From: Gordonia hydrophobica NBRC 16057
Lineage (GTDB): Bacteria; Actinomycetota; Actinomycetes; Mycobacteriales; Mycobacteriaceae
Length of the DNA stretch: 64,000 bases
Assembly: GCF_001592365.1 (NCBI RefSeq)
Contig: NZ_BCWU01000005.1
Coordinates: forward strand, 62,001-126,000
Direction of reading: 5' to 3'
Below, piece by piece: positions 18,347 through 26,810 of this stretch. Below the pieces are notes generated by a model that searched no databases, was not told the DNA's origin, and worked only from the letters and a program-made list of their open reading frames with translations. How positions within the stretch are numbered: the first letter of the stretch is position 1; each line of letters starts with the position of its first letter. The translations under genes were made by a program, and so were the position numbers.

Positions 18347-19078
18347 ATGATTGTGAGCACCGCCGCCGGATCTGTCACGACCATCGAACTCGCCCGCGAG
18401 GCGAAGAGGAATGCGCTCAACGAGGAGATGGTAGACGGCCTCTCCAAGGCATTCGCGAAGGCGGTGAGGGACGGTGCTCGCGCCATCGTCCTGACCGGTC
18501 GCGGCAAGGTGTTCAGCGCGGGCGCCGACCTCTCCGGGCCCGTGTACGACGAGGGCTTTCTCGACCAGTTGGTCACGCTGATGAAGCAGATCGAGCAGAC
18601 ACCGGTCCCGGTCATCGCTGCGCTCAACGGGGCCGCGCTCGGCGCCGGGCTGCAGTTGGCGATGGCCGCCGACTTGCGCGTCATGGTGCCGACCGCGCTG
18701 GCGGGGATTCCGGCGGCGAAGATCGGCGTGGCCGTCGACGAGTGGACCATCCGCAGACTCACCTCCCTCGTGGGTGCGGGCACGGCGCGCGGCATGCTGA
18801 TCGGCTGCGATCCGCTGACCGCGGAGAAGGCTGAAGCGCTGGGGTTCGCGAATCGGGTCGGCGATCTCGCTGTCGCCCAGCAGTGGGCCGCGGAGATCGC
18901 GCTGCTTGCGCCGCTCACCCTGCAGCACTACAAACTGGTGTTCACCGGCGACGGCGCCCGCGACGAGGCGCCCGCCGATCGCACCGCAGCCATGCGCGCC
19001 GCCTGGCTGAGCGACGACGTCCAGGAGGCCCGCGCCGCCCGCGTTGAGAAGCGCACCCCGGTGTTCACCGGGCAGTAG
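18347..19078 (+). CDS. Enoyl-CoA hydratase/isomerase family protein
   Basis: 243 residues of the crotonase fold. FSAGADLSGPVYDEG holds the first oxyanion block and ALNGAALGAGLQLAMAADLR the second. IGVAVDEWTIRRLTSLVG aligns with the catalytic helix; the usual glutamates are not both obvious, so activity as a classical hydratase is uncertain and an isomerase or other crotonase activity is possible. A TAGCAT hexamer six bases before the ATG and no Shine-Dalgarno suggest a leaderless message. Confidence 0.8.
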   Translation: MIVSTAAGSVTTIELAREAKRNALNEEMVDGLSKAFAKAVRDGARAIVLTGRGKVFSAGADLSGPVYDEGFLDQLVTLMKQIEQTPVPVIAALNGAALGAGLQLAMAADLRVMVPTALAGIPAAKIGVAVDEWTIRRLTSLVGAGTARGMLIGCDPLTAEKAEALGFANRVGDLAVAQQWAAEIALLAPLTLQHYKLVFTGDGARDEAPADRTAAMRAAWLSDDVQEARAARVEKRTPVFTGQ

Positions 19079-19109
19079 ACCGCGGCCCGCGGCGGTTTCG
19101 ACGCGGTGG

Positions 19110-20426
19110 TCAGTCGCCCAACGTGGTCCGCAGGTAGGGATTGTCGAAGGTGCGCTCCGGGTCGAAGCGGTCGCGGACGGCGAGGAAGTCGTCGAACCGC
19201 GGGTATGCCCGCCGGAGATAGTCGGCGTCACGCGTGTGCATCTTGCCCCAGTGCGGGCGACCGTCGTGCGCGGTCATGATGTCCTCGACGTCGCGGAAGT
19301 ACCCCTGTGCGTCGGCAACCGCGTCGCGGTGGTAACGGTGCACAGCGATGTACCCCGTCGCACGACCGCTTGCGGTCGACAGCAGCAGATCGTCGGCGGC
19401 TGCGGCGCGGACCTCGACGGGGAAGCTCACTCGGTGGCGGCGCCGGTCGATGACGCTGCGGAGTTCGTGCAGCGCGTCGGGGACGGCGTCGAGGGGGAGC
19501 GCGTACTCCATCTCGCGGAAGCGGACGTCGCGGTTCGAGACGAAGACCTTGTCTGACCGGTCGGCGTACGTCCGCGCCGACAGTGCTCGCCCGGACACCT
19601 GATTGATCGTCGGGACCAGGCGCGGCTGCGCGGCGGCCAGGCCGCACAGCAGGCGGAACAGGCTGTTAGAGAGGAGTTCATCGTCCACGTAGCGGCGGAC
19701 GGCGCCCGGCCCGCTCGCCGGCGTCGACGCGGGCAACCGGGTGTTGGTCTTGGTGAGCGTGCACGAGGTGTGCGGGAACCAGTAGAACTCGTAGTGGTCG
19801 ACGGTCGCGACCCTGTCGAGGAAGCCGTCGATCGTCGCGTCGGCGTCGCCGGGCTCTTCAACCGCCTCGATCGCGAATGCGTCGACGAGTTCCAGGGTGA
19901 TGTCGGTGAGAATGCCGAGTGCGCCGAGTCCGAGAGCTGCGGCCTTGAGGTCGGGATCGTTCTCGCCGATCGTGCGGACCTGCCCGGTGCCGTCGACCAG
20001 GGTGACACCGCGGATCTGGGTGGAGAGTCCGCCGAACGCCCCGCCGGTGCCGTGGGTGCCGGTCGACGTGGCGCCCGCGATGGTCTGCTGGTCGATGTCG
20101 CCGAGGTTGGCCATCGCCAGTCCCAGGGGTTCCAGCAGCGCTGGAATCTGATGCAGACGGGTGCCGGCGCCGAGCGTCACGCGCTTGCGAGCGGCGTCCA
20201 CATCGCTGATCCCGTGGAGGCCCGACAGATCGACTTGGACGTTCGGAGCGACCGCGATCTCGGAGAAGCTGTGACCGGCGCCGACCGGTTTCACGGCGTC
20301 GCCGCGGTCGGCGGCCGCACGCACGTCGGCGGCCAGTTCGTCGGTGCTCTGCGGCGTGCTGAGGCGGTGCGGGGTGCATGAGGCGGTACCTCCCCAATTG
20401 GTCCACCCGGCTGAGGATCGGCTCAT
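19110..20426 (-). CDS. FAD-linked sugar-lactone oxidase (GulLO/ALO type)
   Basis: About 438 residues. The N-terminal FAD-binding PCMH domain has KPVGAGHSFSEIA and MANLGDIDQQTIAGATSTGT, and the C-terminal ALO domain ends HWGKMHTRDADYLRRAYPRF, the family signature with the HWGK motif. Likely oxidises an aldonolactone (L-gulono- or D-arabinono-1,4-lactone). The expected covalent-flavin histidine is not clear. The ATG at 20426 overlaps the stop of the upstream gene (ATGA), indicating coupling; a GTG nine bases earlier is an alternative. Confidence 0.85.
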   Translation of the reverse strand: MSRSSAGWTNWGGTASCTPHRLSTPQSTDELAADVRAAADRGDAVKPVGAGHSFSEIAVAPNVQVDLSGLHGISDVDAARKRVTLGAGTRLHQIPALLEPLGLAMANLGDIDQQTIAGATSTGTHGTGGAFGGLSTQIRGVTLVDGTGQVRTIGENDPDLKAAALGLGALGILTDITLELVDAFAIEAVEEPGDADATIDGFLDRVATVDHYEFYWFPHTSCTLTKTNTRLPASTPASGPGAVRRYVDDELLSNSLFRLLCGLAAAQPRLVPTINQVSGRALSARTYADRSDKVFVSNRDVRFREMEYALPLDAVPDALHELRSVIDRRRHRVSFPVEVRAAAADDLLLSTASGRATGYIAVHRYHRDAVADAQGYFRDVEDIMTAHDGRPHWGKMHTRDADYLRRAYPRFDDFLAVRDRFDPERTFDNPYLRTTLGD

Positions 20427-21667
20427 AGGAAGCACTTTCGTTCGCCGCGATAGGTGGGGACCACGTCGACGACGTCCGCGGTCCCGCGAGCGTCTCGTCG
20501 GATCAGGGCGACGCGATCGGCGCGCTCGGCGACCTCGCCGGACTTAGTGTGACGGAACCAGACGCGGTCGCCGACGCGCAGGGTGCGTGCGGCCGGTCCG
20601 ACGAGCGGTGTCTGGACCTCTCCCGCGGCCTCGGTGGCGATGTACTCGAGTCCTTCGGGCCACACCGGTCTGGGCAGTCGATCCGTTGCGGGCGGGCCGG
20701 ACGCGATCCATCCGCCGCCGGCGCAGGTGACGATCTCCTCGCTCGGCCGGCGCACCACGTCGAGCCCGAACGACATGGCCGGGGCAGGCCGGAAGCGTCG
20801 GTAGTTGTCGAAGAGGTGACCCCCGAACAGGCCGGAACCCGCGGCGATGTCGGTGACCGCCGCGTCCTTGGCCGTCTCCTCCAGCGACCCGGTGCCGCCG
20901 GCGTTGACGAACTCGAGATCGGCGATCTCGCGCAGTGCAGAGATCACCTTCCCGCGCCGCCGTCGGATCTCGGTCATCGACACGGCCTGAATCGCGCTCA
21001 CCGCGGTGTTCGTCACGAACTTGCCGTCGACGTGATTCGCGAGTCCGGCTACCTGCGCCTCGTACGACATCACGCCGACGAGGGCGAACCCGCTGCGGCC
21101 GACGATCGTGCGTGCCAGCGCCGTCGCCTGTGCCACCGAGTGGATAGGGGAACGGTGGACGCCCAGGTGGACGCGTCCGCCTGCCGCTCGGAGTGACGCG
21201 TCCAGGTCGATGGCGACGCGGATCGTCGGCCGCTGCGAGGGCGGGGCGACGGCGTCGACCAGGTCGAGCTGTGCCGGATCGTCGACGAGCAGAGTGACGC
21301 GGCGGCAGGCGAGGTCGTCGGCGCACAGTGCGGCGAGCGCCTCCCGCTTGGCGGTCGGGTAGCCGAGAAGCACATCGGTGACACCGGATTCCGTGGCGAG
21401 CCAGTGGGCTTCGGTGACGTCGAAGGCGAGGACTCCCGCATACCCGGGGCGGTCGAGGACCCGCTCGATCATCGATCGCACGCGCAGCGATTTCGAGGCC
21501 ACGCGGATGGGGACGCCGGCGGCGCGCCGACGCAGGTCGGCGATGTTGGCGTCCAGGAGATCGAGGTCGAGTGCCAGGACCGGCGAATCCAGGCCTGCGC
21601 GGCGCACGGCGTCGTCGAGCGCCGCCCAGTCGGGCGTCGCGGTTCCGCTCGCGGGGGTGTCTGGCAC
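20423..21667 (-). CDS. Alanine racemase-like PLP protein (amino acid deaminase/aldolase)
   Basis: 414 residues, fold-type III PLP enzyme. SPVLALDLDLLDANIADLRRR starts the barrel, RVASKSLRVR carries the PLP lysine, and the C-terminal segment resembles D-threonine aldolase or D-serine deaminase relatives rather than true alanine racemase. Likely acts on a D-amino acid or a beta-hydroxy amino acid; substrate unknown. First gene of a two-gene unit with the lactone oxidase, a pairing I recall from other Corynebacteriales. The promoter region has three TTGATC half-sites. Confidence 0.75.
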   Translation of the reverse strand: MPDTPASGTATPDWAALDDAVRRAGLDSPVLALDLDLLDANIADLRRRAAGVPIRVASKSLRVRSMIERVLDRPGYAGVLAFDVTEAHWLATESGVTDVLLGYPTAKREALAALCADDLACRRVTLLVDDPAQLDLVDAVAPPSQRPTIRVAIDLDASLRAAGGRVHLGVHRSPIHSVAQATALARTIVGRSGFALVGVMSYEAQVAGLANHVDGKFVTNTAVSAIQAVSMTEIRRRRGKVISALREIADLEFVNAGGTGSLEETAKDAAVTDIAAGSGLFGGHLFDNYRRFRPAPAMSFGLDVVRRPSEEIVTCAGGGWIASGPPATDRLPRPVWPEGLEYIATEAAGEVQTPLVGPAARTLRVGDRVWFRHTKSGEVAERADRVALIRRDARGTADVVDVVPTYRGERKCFL

Positions 21668-21692
21668 GTGCGCTCCGTTCTCCTCGAATCCG

Positions 21693-21731
21693 AGTTGATC
21701 AAAGAACCCGAGTTGATCAAACGATCAACTT
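21693..21731. promoter_or_regulatory. TetR-like operator between divergent genes
   Basis: AGTTGATC (21712-21719), AAAC, GATCAACT (21724-21731) form a perfect inverted repeat. An extra half-site, GAGTTGATCAAA at 21693-21704, repeats the left arm region 18 bp upstream. Located 26 bases before the PLP-protein start and 78 bases before the MBL gene start, so it could control either. No regulator gene is nearby. Confidence 0.55.
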
Positions 21732-21808
21732 CTGTCGAAGACAGCATAGAACATGATCGGGTGCAAATGTGGCTCGGGACACTGCGCTCGGATGACTACC
21801 CTGGTCGC

Positions 21809-22906
21809 GTGACCAGAAAAACCTCCGTCCTGCAGCTCCCGCGGCCCGCGCCCCTGTTCGCGATGGGCGCCTCCGCCGAGGCGATCGCGGAGACCACGGC
21901 ACAGTCACCGCATCTGGTCGACGGAGCCTTCGCCAACCTCGATCCGGCAGGTGACGCCGAGGCGCCCGGTTTCGACACCGCGGTGGACATGCTTCGCCGA
22001 CCGGGGAAGCCGACCGGGGTGATCCCGGTGCTGCGCCCGGAGTTCGACGCCGTCGCGGCGGGGCTCGCCGTCACCTGGCTCGGCCATGCGAGCGCCGTCG
22101 TCGAGCTCGACGGCGTCCGCATCGTCACCGACCCTGTGCTGTCCGCGCGCTGCTCGCCGTCTCAGCTGGTGGGCCCCAAGCGGATGCACCGTGCGCCCCT
22201 GACCGCGCGCGAACTGCCGTCGCTCGACGTGGTCCTCATCAGCCACGACCACTACGACCACCTCGACACCCCGACCATCGTCGCCATCGCCGACGCTCAG
22301 CCCGACGCGCTGTTCGTGGTGCCGATCGGCGTCGGCGCGCACCTGCGCTCGTGGGGGGTCGATCGGTCTCGCATCCGGGAGGCCGACTGGTACGGCGACG
22401 TCGCGCTCACCGTGCGGGGGACCGTCGTCACGTTCCACGCGGTCCCGGCGCGACATTTCTCCGGGCGGGGACTCGCCCGGAATCTGACGCAGTGGGTCAG
22501 CTGGGCGGTGGTGGGACCGCATCATCGCGTCTTCTTCTCCGGCGACACCGGCTACACCGAGTCGTATGCGCAGACCGGCGCCGATCTCGGACCCTTCGAC
22601 GTCACGCTCATCGCCGTCGGTGCGTACGACCCGGCCTGGCCCGACATCCACCTGAACCCGGAGGAGGGCGTCGCCGTGCATCGGATGCTCAGCGGCGGCG
22701 AGCGCGGTGCGCTGATGGTGCCGATCCATTGGGGTACTTTCAATCTGGCGCGCCACGCGTGGGCGGATCCGGTGCGCCGACTGACCGTCGAGGCGGAGCG
22801 GGCCGGAGTCGAGATCTGCGTTCCTCGTCCGGGGGCGACGCTGCTGCCCGACAGTCGGACCGGCACCGCCTTCTTCGATTCGACCTGGTGGGAGCGAACC
22901 GCATGA
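21809..22906 (+). CDS. MBL-fold metallohydrolase (UlaG/NAPE-PLD-like)
   Basis: 365 residues. [15 protein letters not shown] leads into [13 protein letters not shown], the metal-binding HxHxDH motif; further ligands are [11 protein letters not shown] and VPIHWGTF. The overall pattern is that of lipid-linked MBL hydrolases such as NAPE-PLD, and the neighbourhood matches Rv0906. Substrate unknown. GTG start six bases after TACCCT with no Shine-Dalgarno. Its TGA overlaps the ctpE ATG (ATGA), so the two are translated in a coupled way. Confidence 0.85.
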   Translation: MTRKTSVLQLPRPAPLFAMGASAEAIAETTAQSPHLVDGAFANLDPAGDAEAPGFDTAVDMLRRPGKPTGVIPVLRPEFDAVAAGLAVTWLGHASAVVELDGVRIVTDPVLSARCSPSQLVGPKRMHRAPLTARELPSLDVVLISHDHYDHLDTPTIVAIADAQPDALFVVPIGVGAHLRSWGVDRSRIREADWYGDVALTVRGTVVTFHAVPARHFSGRGLARNLTQWVSWAVVGPHHRVFFSGDTGYTESYAQTGADLGPFDVTLIAVGAYDPAWPDIHLNPEEGVAVHRMLSGGERGALMVPIHWGTFNLARHAWADPVRRLTVEAERAGVEICVPRPGATLLPDSRTGTAFFDSTWWERTA

Positions 22907-25419
22907 CGACCACGACGACCGACCGCGATCCCGGCCTCACCGCTGCGGACGTCGCCGAGCGCACCGCCGCCGGACAGGCGAACGTGACGCCCGACAAGTC
23001 CGGTCGCTCGGTGACCGACATCGTCAAGGCGAACGTCTTCACCCGCATCAACGCGATCCTCGGCGTCCTGTTCGCGATCGTCGCATCCACCGGCTCGTTC
23101 ATCAACGGCCTGTTCGGACTCCTGATCATCGCCAACAGCGGCATCGGCATCATCCAGGAGGTCCGCGCCAAGAAGACGCTGGACCGACTCGCGATCGTCG
23201 GTCAGACCCGGCCGGTGGTCCGGCGCGACGGCGTCGCGGCCGAGATCCCCGCCGCCGAGGTGGTGCTCGGCGACATCATCGAGCTCGGCCCCGGCGACCA
23301 GGTGATCGTCGACGGCGAGACCATCGAGTCCGAGTCCCTGGACATGGACGAGTCGCTGCTGACCGGTGAGGCCGACGCCGTCGACAAGGCGCTCGGCGAC
23401 GAGATCATGTCAGGCAGCTTCGTCGTCGCGGGCTCGGGTGCGTACCGCGCCACCAAGGTCGGCGCGGACTCCTACGCCAATAAACTCGCCGCCGAGGCGT
23501 CGAAGTTCACGCTCGTCTCGTCGGAGCTGCGATCGGGCATCGACCAGATCCTCAAGGTCATCACCTGGCTGTTGATCCCCGCGGGGATCCTCACCATCGT
23601 CAACCAGCTGTTCATCAGCCAGAACGGGCTGCGAACCGCGCTGCTCGGCATGGTCGCCGCGCTGGTGCCGATGGTTCCCGAGGGGCTGGTGCTGATGACG
23701 TCGATCGCGTTCGCGGTCGGCGTGGTCCGCCTCGGACAGCGGCAGTGCCTGGTCAACGAGCTGCCCGCCATCGAAGGTCTCGCGCGCGTCGACGTGGTCT
23801 GCACCGACAAGACCGGCACGCTCACCGAGAACGGCATGCGGTTGTCGCAGGTGCGGATCGTCGCACCGGACTCGGAGGGGGCGGCGCAGCAGGCGCGCGT
23901 CGAGGCCGCGCTCGCGTCCCTGGCTGCGCATGATCCGCGGCCCAACGCCAGCGTGCAGGCCATCGCCGAAGCCTTCCCCGACGCACCGGACTGGTCGACG
24001 TCGGCGATCCTCCCGTTCAGCTCGGCCAACAAGTTCTCCGGCATGTCGCTGCGCGACGCCGACGGCACGCCGCGAGGCAACTGGCTCATCGGCGCTCCGG
24101 ACGTCCTGCTGGATCCGGCCACCGAGACCGCACAGCTCGCCTCCGACCTCGGTTCCACCGGGTTGCGAGTCCTGCTGCTCGCTACCACCGACGTCGCCGT
24201 CGACACCGAGCCGACCGGCGACTCCGCCGTCCCGGGCGAGTTGGCCCCCACCGCGCTCGTGGTGCTGGAGCAGCGCGTCCGCCCCGACGCCCGCGACACC
24301 ATCGAGTACTTCGAGTCGCAGCATGTCGCCGTCAAGATCATCTCGGGCGACAACGCCCGTTCGGTCGGCGCGGTCGGCGAGTCGCTCGGTCTCGGCGACC
24401 CCGACACCGCCGTCGACGCGCGGAAGCTGCCGACCGACGACGGGGAACTCGCCGAGGTGATCGCCGACGCCGACGCCTTCGGCCGGGTCCGCCCGGACCA
24501 GAAACGCGCCATGGTCAAGGCGTTGCAGTCCAAGGAGCACACGGTCGCGATGACCGGCGACGGCGTCAACGACGTGCTCGCGCTCAAGGACGCCGACATC
24601 GGTGTCGCGATGGGGTCGGGCTCGTCCGCCGCTCGCTCCGTGGCACAGATCGTCCTGCTGGACAACAAGTTCGCGACCCTCCCGTACGTGGTCGGCGAAG
24701 GTCGGCGCGTCATCGGGAACATCGAGCGCGTCTCGAACCTGTTCCTCACCAAGACCGTGTACGCGGTGCTGCTGGCGCTGCTCATCGGGGCCTCGGGGCT
24801 GCTCGCGAAAGCCTTCGACTGGGCGTCGATCAGCTATCCGTTCGAGCCGATCCATGTGACGATCTCGGCCTGGTTCACCATCGGCATCCCCGCCTTCATC
24901 CTGTCGTTGGCGCCGAACAACGAGCGCGCCAAGACCGGATTCGTGCGGCGTGTCCTGACGCAGGCGGTACCCAACGGCATCATCGTCGGCCTGGCGACGT
25001 TCGTGTGCTTCATCGTCGTGAACCGCGACTACTCGGCCGCGCTCGGCAGCTACGTCGCGAACGTCGCCACCGATCCGCACAGTGGGATCGCAGCGGTCGC
25101 GAACGCCACGCAGACGGTCGGCGCCGTGCAGACGCAGGCGGCCACGGCCGCCTTGGCGACGATGATCGCGATCGCCGTCTACGTGCTCGTCGTGGTGGCG
25201 CGGCCGTACAACTGGTGGAAGATCGTGCTGCTGGTGGTCTCGGTGCTCGCATACGTGCTGATCTTCACCGTGCCGTTCAGTCAGCGACTGTTCCACCTGG
25301 ACTCCTCGAACGGACACATGATGGGCATCGCCGCGATCTGCGCGGTGGTCGGCATCATCGCCGTCGAGACGTCGACCCAGCTGTTGAATCGATACCTGGC
25401 ACGACGATCCGCACGGTGA
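22903..25419 (+). CDS. ctpE: CtpE-like cation-transporting P-type ATPase
   Basis: 838 residues. About ten hydrophobic segments; actuator motif [12 protein letters not shown], phosphorylation site [12 protein letters not shown] with aspartate at about D302, hinge [20 protein letters not shown]. The membrane motif before the phosphorylation domain is [10 protein letters not shown], as in the CtpE group, and there are no N-terminal metal-binding repeats. Mycobacterial CtpE is a calcium importer needed for cell-surface integrity; that role is inferred here from similarity and from the conserved order MBL protein, ctpE, small protein. Runs with the MBL gene as one unit. Confidence 0.9.
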   Translation: MTTTTTDRDPGLTAADVAERTAAGQANVTPDKSGRSVTDIVKANVFTRINAILGVLFAIVASTGSFINGLFGLLIIANSGIGIIQEVRAKKTLDRLAIVGQTRPVVRRDGVAAEIPAAEVVLGDIIELGPGDQVIVDGETIESESLDMDESLLTGEADAVDKALGDEIMSGSFVVAGSGAYRATKVGADSYANKLAAEASKFTLVSSELRSGIDQILKVITWLLIPAGILTIVNQLFISQNGLRTALLGMVAALVPMVPEGLVLMTSIAFAVGVVRLGQRQCLVNELPAIEGLARVDVVCTDKTGTLTENGMRLSQVRIVAPDSEGAAQQARVEAALASLAAHDPRPNASVQAIAEAFPDAPDWSTSAILPFSSANKFSGMSLRDADGTPRGNWLIGAPDVLLDPATETAQLASDLGSTGLRVLLLATTDVAVDTEPTGDSAVPGELAPTALVVLEQRVRPDARDTIEYFESQHVAVKIISGDNARSVGAVGESLGLGDPDTAVDARKLPTDDGELAEVIADADAFGRVRPDQKRAMVKALQSKEHTVAMTGDGVNDVLALKDADIGVAMGSGSSAARSVAQIVLLDNKFATLPYVVGEGRRVIGNIERVSNLFLTKTVYAVLLALLIGASGLLAKAFDWASISYPFEPIHVTISAWFTIGIPAFILSLAPNNERAKTGFVRRVLTQAVPNGIIVGLATFVCFIVVNRDYSAALGSYVANVATDPHSGIAAVANATQTVGAVQTQAATAALATMIAIAVYVLVVVARPYNWWKIVLLVVSVLAYVLIFTVPFSQRLFHLDSSNGHMMGIAAICAVVGIIAVETSTQLLNRYLARRSAR

Positions 25420-25519
25420 CCGTCGCGGCTTCGCGAGCGACTCGGGACTTCGGTGGCATCATTCGCGAATCGGCCTGGCCTTCCCATCGGTGACGAGCAA
25501 ATAGCAGTATTCTGCTTCC

Positions 25520-25732
25520 ATGGATCTCAAGGGAATCGTTGACAAGGCCAAGCAGGCGCTGCGCTCCAACCCGGACCTCATCGAGAAGGGTGGCGACGCG
25601 ATCGACAAGGCGACCGGCAACAAGTACGCCTCACAGGTCGACAAGGCGCAGGACGCGGCACGCAAGGCCGTCGGTGCGCAGAAGGCTGAGAAGAAGGACG
25701 ACGACCAGCAGCAGGGCGATCAGCAGAAGTAG
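25520..25732 (+). CDS. Small Rv0909-like protein (putative antitoxin)
   Basis: 70 residues, Lys, Asp and Gln rich, predicted helical: MDLKGIVDKAKQALRSNPDL followed by IEKGGDAIDKATGNKYASQV, ending in a run of Asp, Gln and Lys. This matches Rv0909, annotated as the antitoxin partner of Rv0910. In this genome the partner is not adjacent. A TATTCT box lies six bases before the ATG and there is no Shine-Dalgarno, so probably leaderless. Toxin-antitoxin function here is inference from the mycobacterial pair. Confidence 0.75.
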   Translation: MDLKGIVDKAKQALRSNPDLIEKGGDAIDKATGNKYASQVDKAQDAARKAVGAQKAEKKDDDQQQGDQQK

Positions 25733-25735
25733 GTG

Positions 25736-25763
25736 GTGAGCCGTGCCCGCGGGCACGGCTCAC
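25736..25763. terminator. Perfect 28-bp palindrome, bidirectional terminator
   Basis: GTGAGCCGTGCCCG at 25736-25749 is followed at once by its complement CGGGCACGGCTCAC at 25750-25763. It sits between convergent genes and overlaps the last codon and stop of the DNA glycosylase gene. Would fold into a stable hairpin in either transcript. Confidence 0.85.
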
Positions 25764-26374
25764 GCCTTGGGGTGGCGCCGGTACGCCGAGACCGACGGTT
25801 CGCCGTCGATCCAGAACCGCCACGGGCGGTCGGCGGCCAGGCGCACCCCGACCCGGGGGCCGGCGACGATCCGATCGGCGGCCACGCCGCCCGCGCCCGG
25901 TGCCAAGTGCACACCCTCGTCGGTGAGGAGATCGGCCGCGAGGTCGGTCTTGGTGATGCCGAGGGCTCGTGCCAGATTCCCGGGGCCGCGTGCGAGCAGG
26001 TGATCGGCCACGCCGCCGCGTCGCGTTCGGGCGGTCTCGATCCCGTCGACGACGACTCCCGCGCGCAGCAAGACCGCTGAGCCCTGCCCTTCCGGGCTGG
26101 TCACGATGTTGGCGCAGTGATGAGTATGAATCTGATAGACGTACAGCCGGTTCGGTGGGCCGTACATGATCGCCGATCTCGCGGTGCGCTTGAAGGCGTG
26201 CGACGCGGGGTCGTCCGGCCCGTTGTAGGCCTCCACCTCGGTGATCAGCAGCGCGGCGTCGTGCCCCACCAGTCGTCGTCCCAGGAGTGCACGGGCGTCG
26301 GCCAGAACCGGAGGGTGTTCGTCGTAGCCTGCATCTGTCTGTGACGAACGGTTCCGGTTAGTGTCTATAGCCAT
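25760..26374 (-). CDS. mpg: DNA-3-methyladenine glycosylase (AAG/MPG type)
   Basis: 204 residues from the ATG at 26374. Monofunctional base-excision enzyme removing alkylated purines. Motifs: ARALLGRRLVGHDA, the catalytic ITEVEAYNGPDDPASHAFK, RSAIMYGPPNRLYVYQIHTHH, and RGPGNLARALGI. The start ATG shares the palindrome CCATGG with the start of the divergent SRPBCC gene; an in-frame start at 26395 would overlap that gene further. It interrupts what is a contiguous antitoxin-toxin pair in mycobacteria. Confidence 0.9.
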   Translation of the reverse strand: MAIDTNRNRSSQTDAGYDEHPPVLADARALLGRRLVGHDAALLITEVEAYNGPDDPASHAFKRTARSAIMYGPPNRLYVYQIHTHHCANIVTSPEGQGSAVLLRAGVVVDGIETARTRRGGVADHLLARGPGNLARALGITKTDLAADLLTDEGVHLAPGAGGVAADRIVAGPRVGVRLAADRPWRFWIDGEPSVSAYRRHPKA

Positions 26375-26810
26375 GGCGAAGACCAGTGACTCCATTCATG
26401 TCGGGCTCCCTCCGGAGGATACCTTCGAGCGCGCGGCCGACCTGTCCCGCTACGACGAGTGGCTTGTGCTGCACGACGGCTGGCGCAGTCCGCTGCCCGC
26501 CTCCGACGAGTTGCAGAAGGGCACCACGATCTCGTCGGTGATCAAGGCGAAGGGCACGCGGGTCCGCTTCGCGTGGGAGATCGAGAAGCTGGACCGTCCG
26601 CGCGAGGTGGTGCTCAAGGGCAGCGGCAAGGGTGGAGTCAAGGCGAAGATCACGCTGCTCGTCGAGCCCGACGGCGACGGTTCCAAGGTCACCTTTCTGA
26701 TCGATCTCGGCGGTCTCCCGCTGATGGGCCCGGTCGGCAAGGCGGCGGCGCTGGCGGTCAAGGGCGACATCGGTCGCTCGCTCGAGAAGTTCACCGCGCT
26801 GTTCGGCTGA
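26373..26810 (+). CDS. SRPBCC-domain protein, Rv0910-like (putative toxin)
   Basis: 145 residues, one START/SRPBCC helix-grip domain. MAKTSDSIHVGLPPEDTFER, the SRYDEWLVLHDGWRS helix and the Gly-rich GKGGVKAKITLLVEP match Rv0910, described as the toxin of a non-canonical pair with Rv0909; a lipid or polyketide-binding role is the alternative. Start at the ATG in CCATGG; a GTG at 26361 is also in frame. Ends 20 bases inside the convergent 1096-residue gene. Confidence 0.75.
   Translation: MAKTSDSIHVGLPPEDTFERAADLSRYDEWLVLHDGWRSPLPASDELQKGTTISSVIKAKGTRVRFAWEIEKLDRPREVVLKGSGKGGVKAKITLLVEPDGDGSKVTFLIDLGGLPLMGPVGKAAALAVKGDIGRSLEKFTALFG

Noticed and set aside
18347-19078. Assigning a specific fad/ech number to the crotonase
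   Set aside because: Catalytic residues and context do not point to one pathway.
21404-21808. 135-residue N-terminal extension of the MBL protein
   Set aside because: It crosses the divergent PLP-protein gene and the operator region and has no family similarity; GTG 21809 gives the usual length.
23410-25317. 635-residue minus-strand frame opposite ctpE
   Set aside because: Shadow of a clear P-type ATPase; His, Arg and Gly-rich with no domain.
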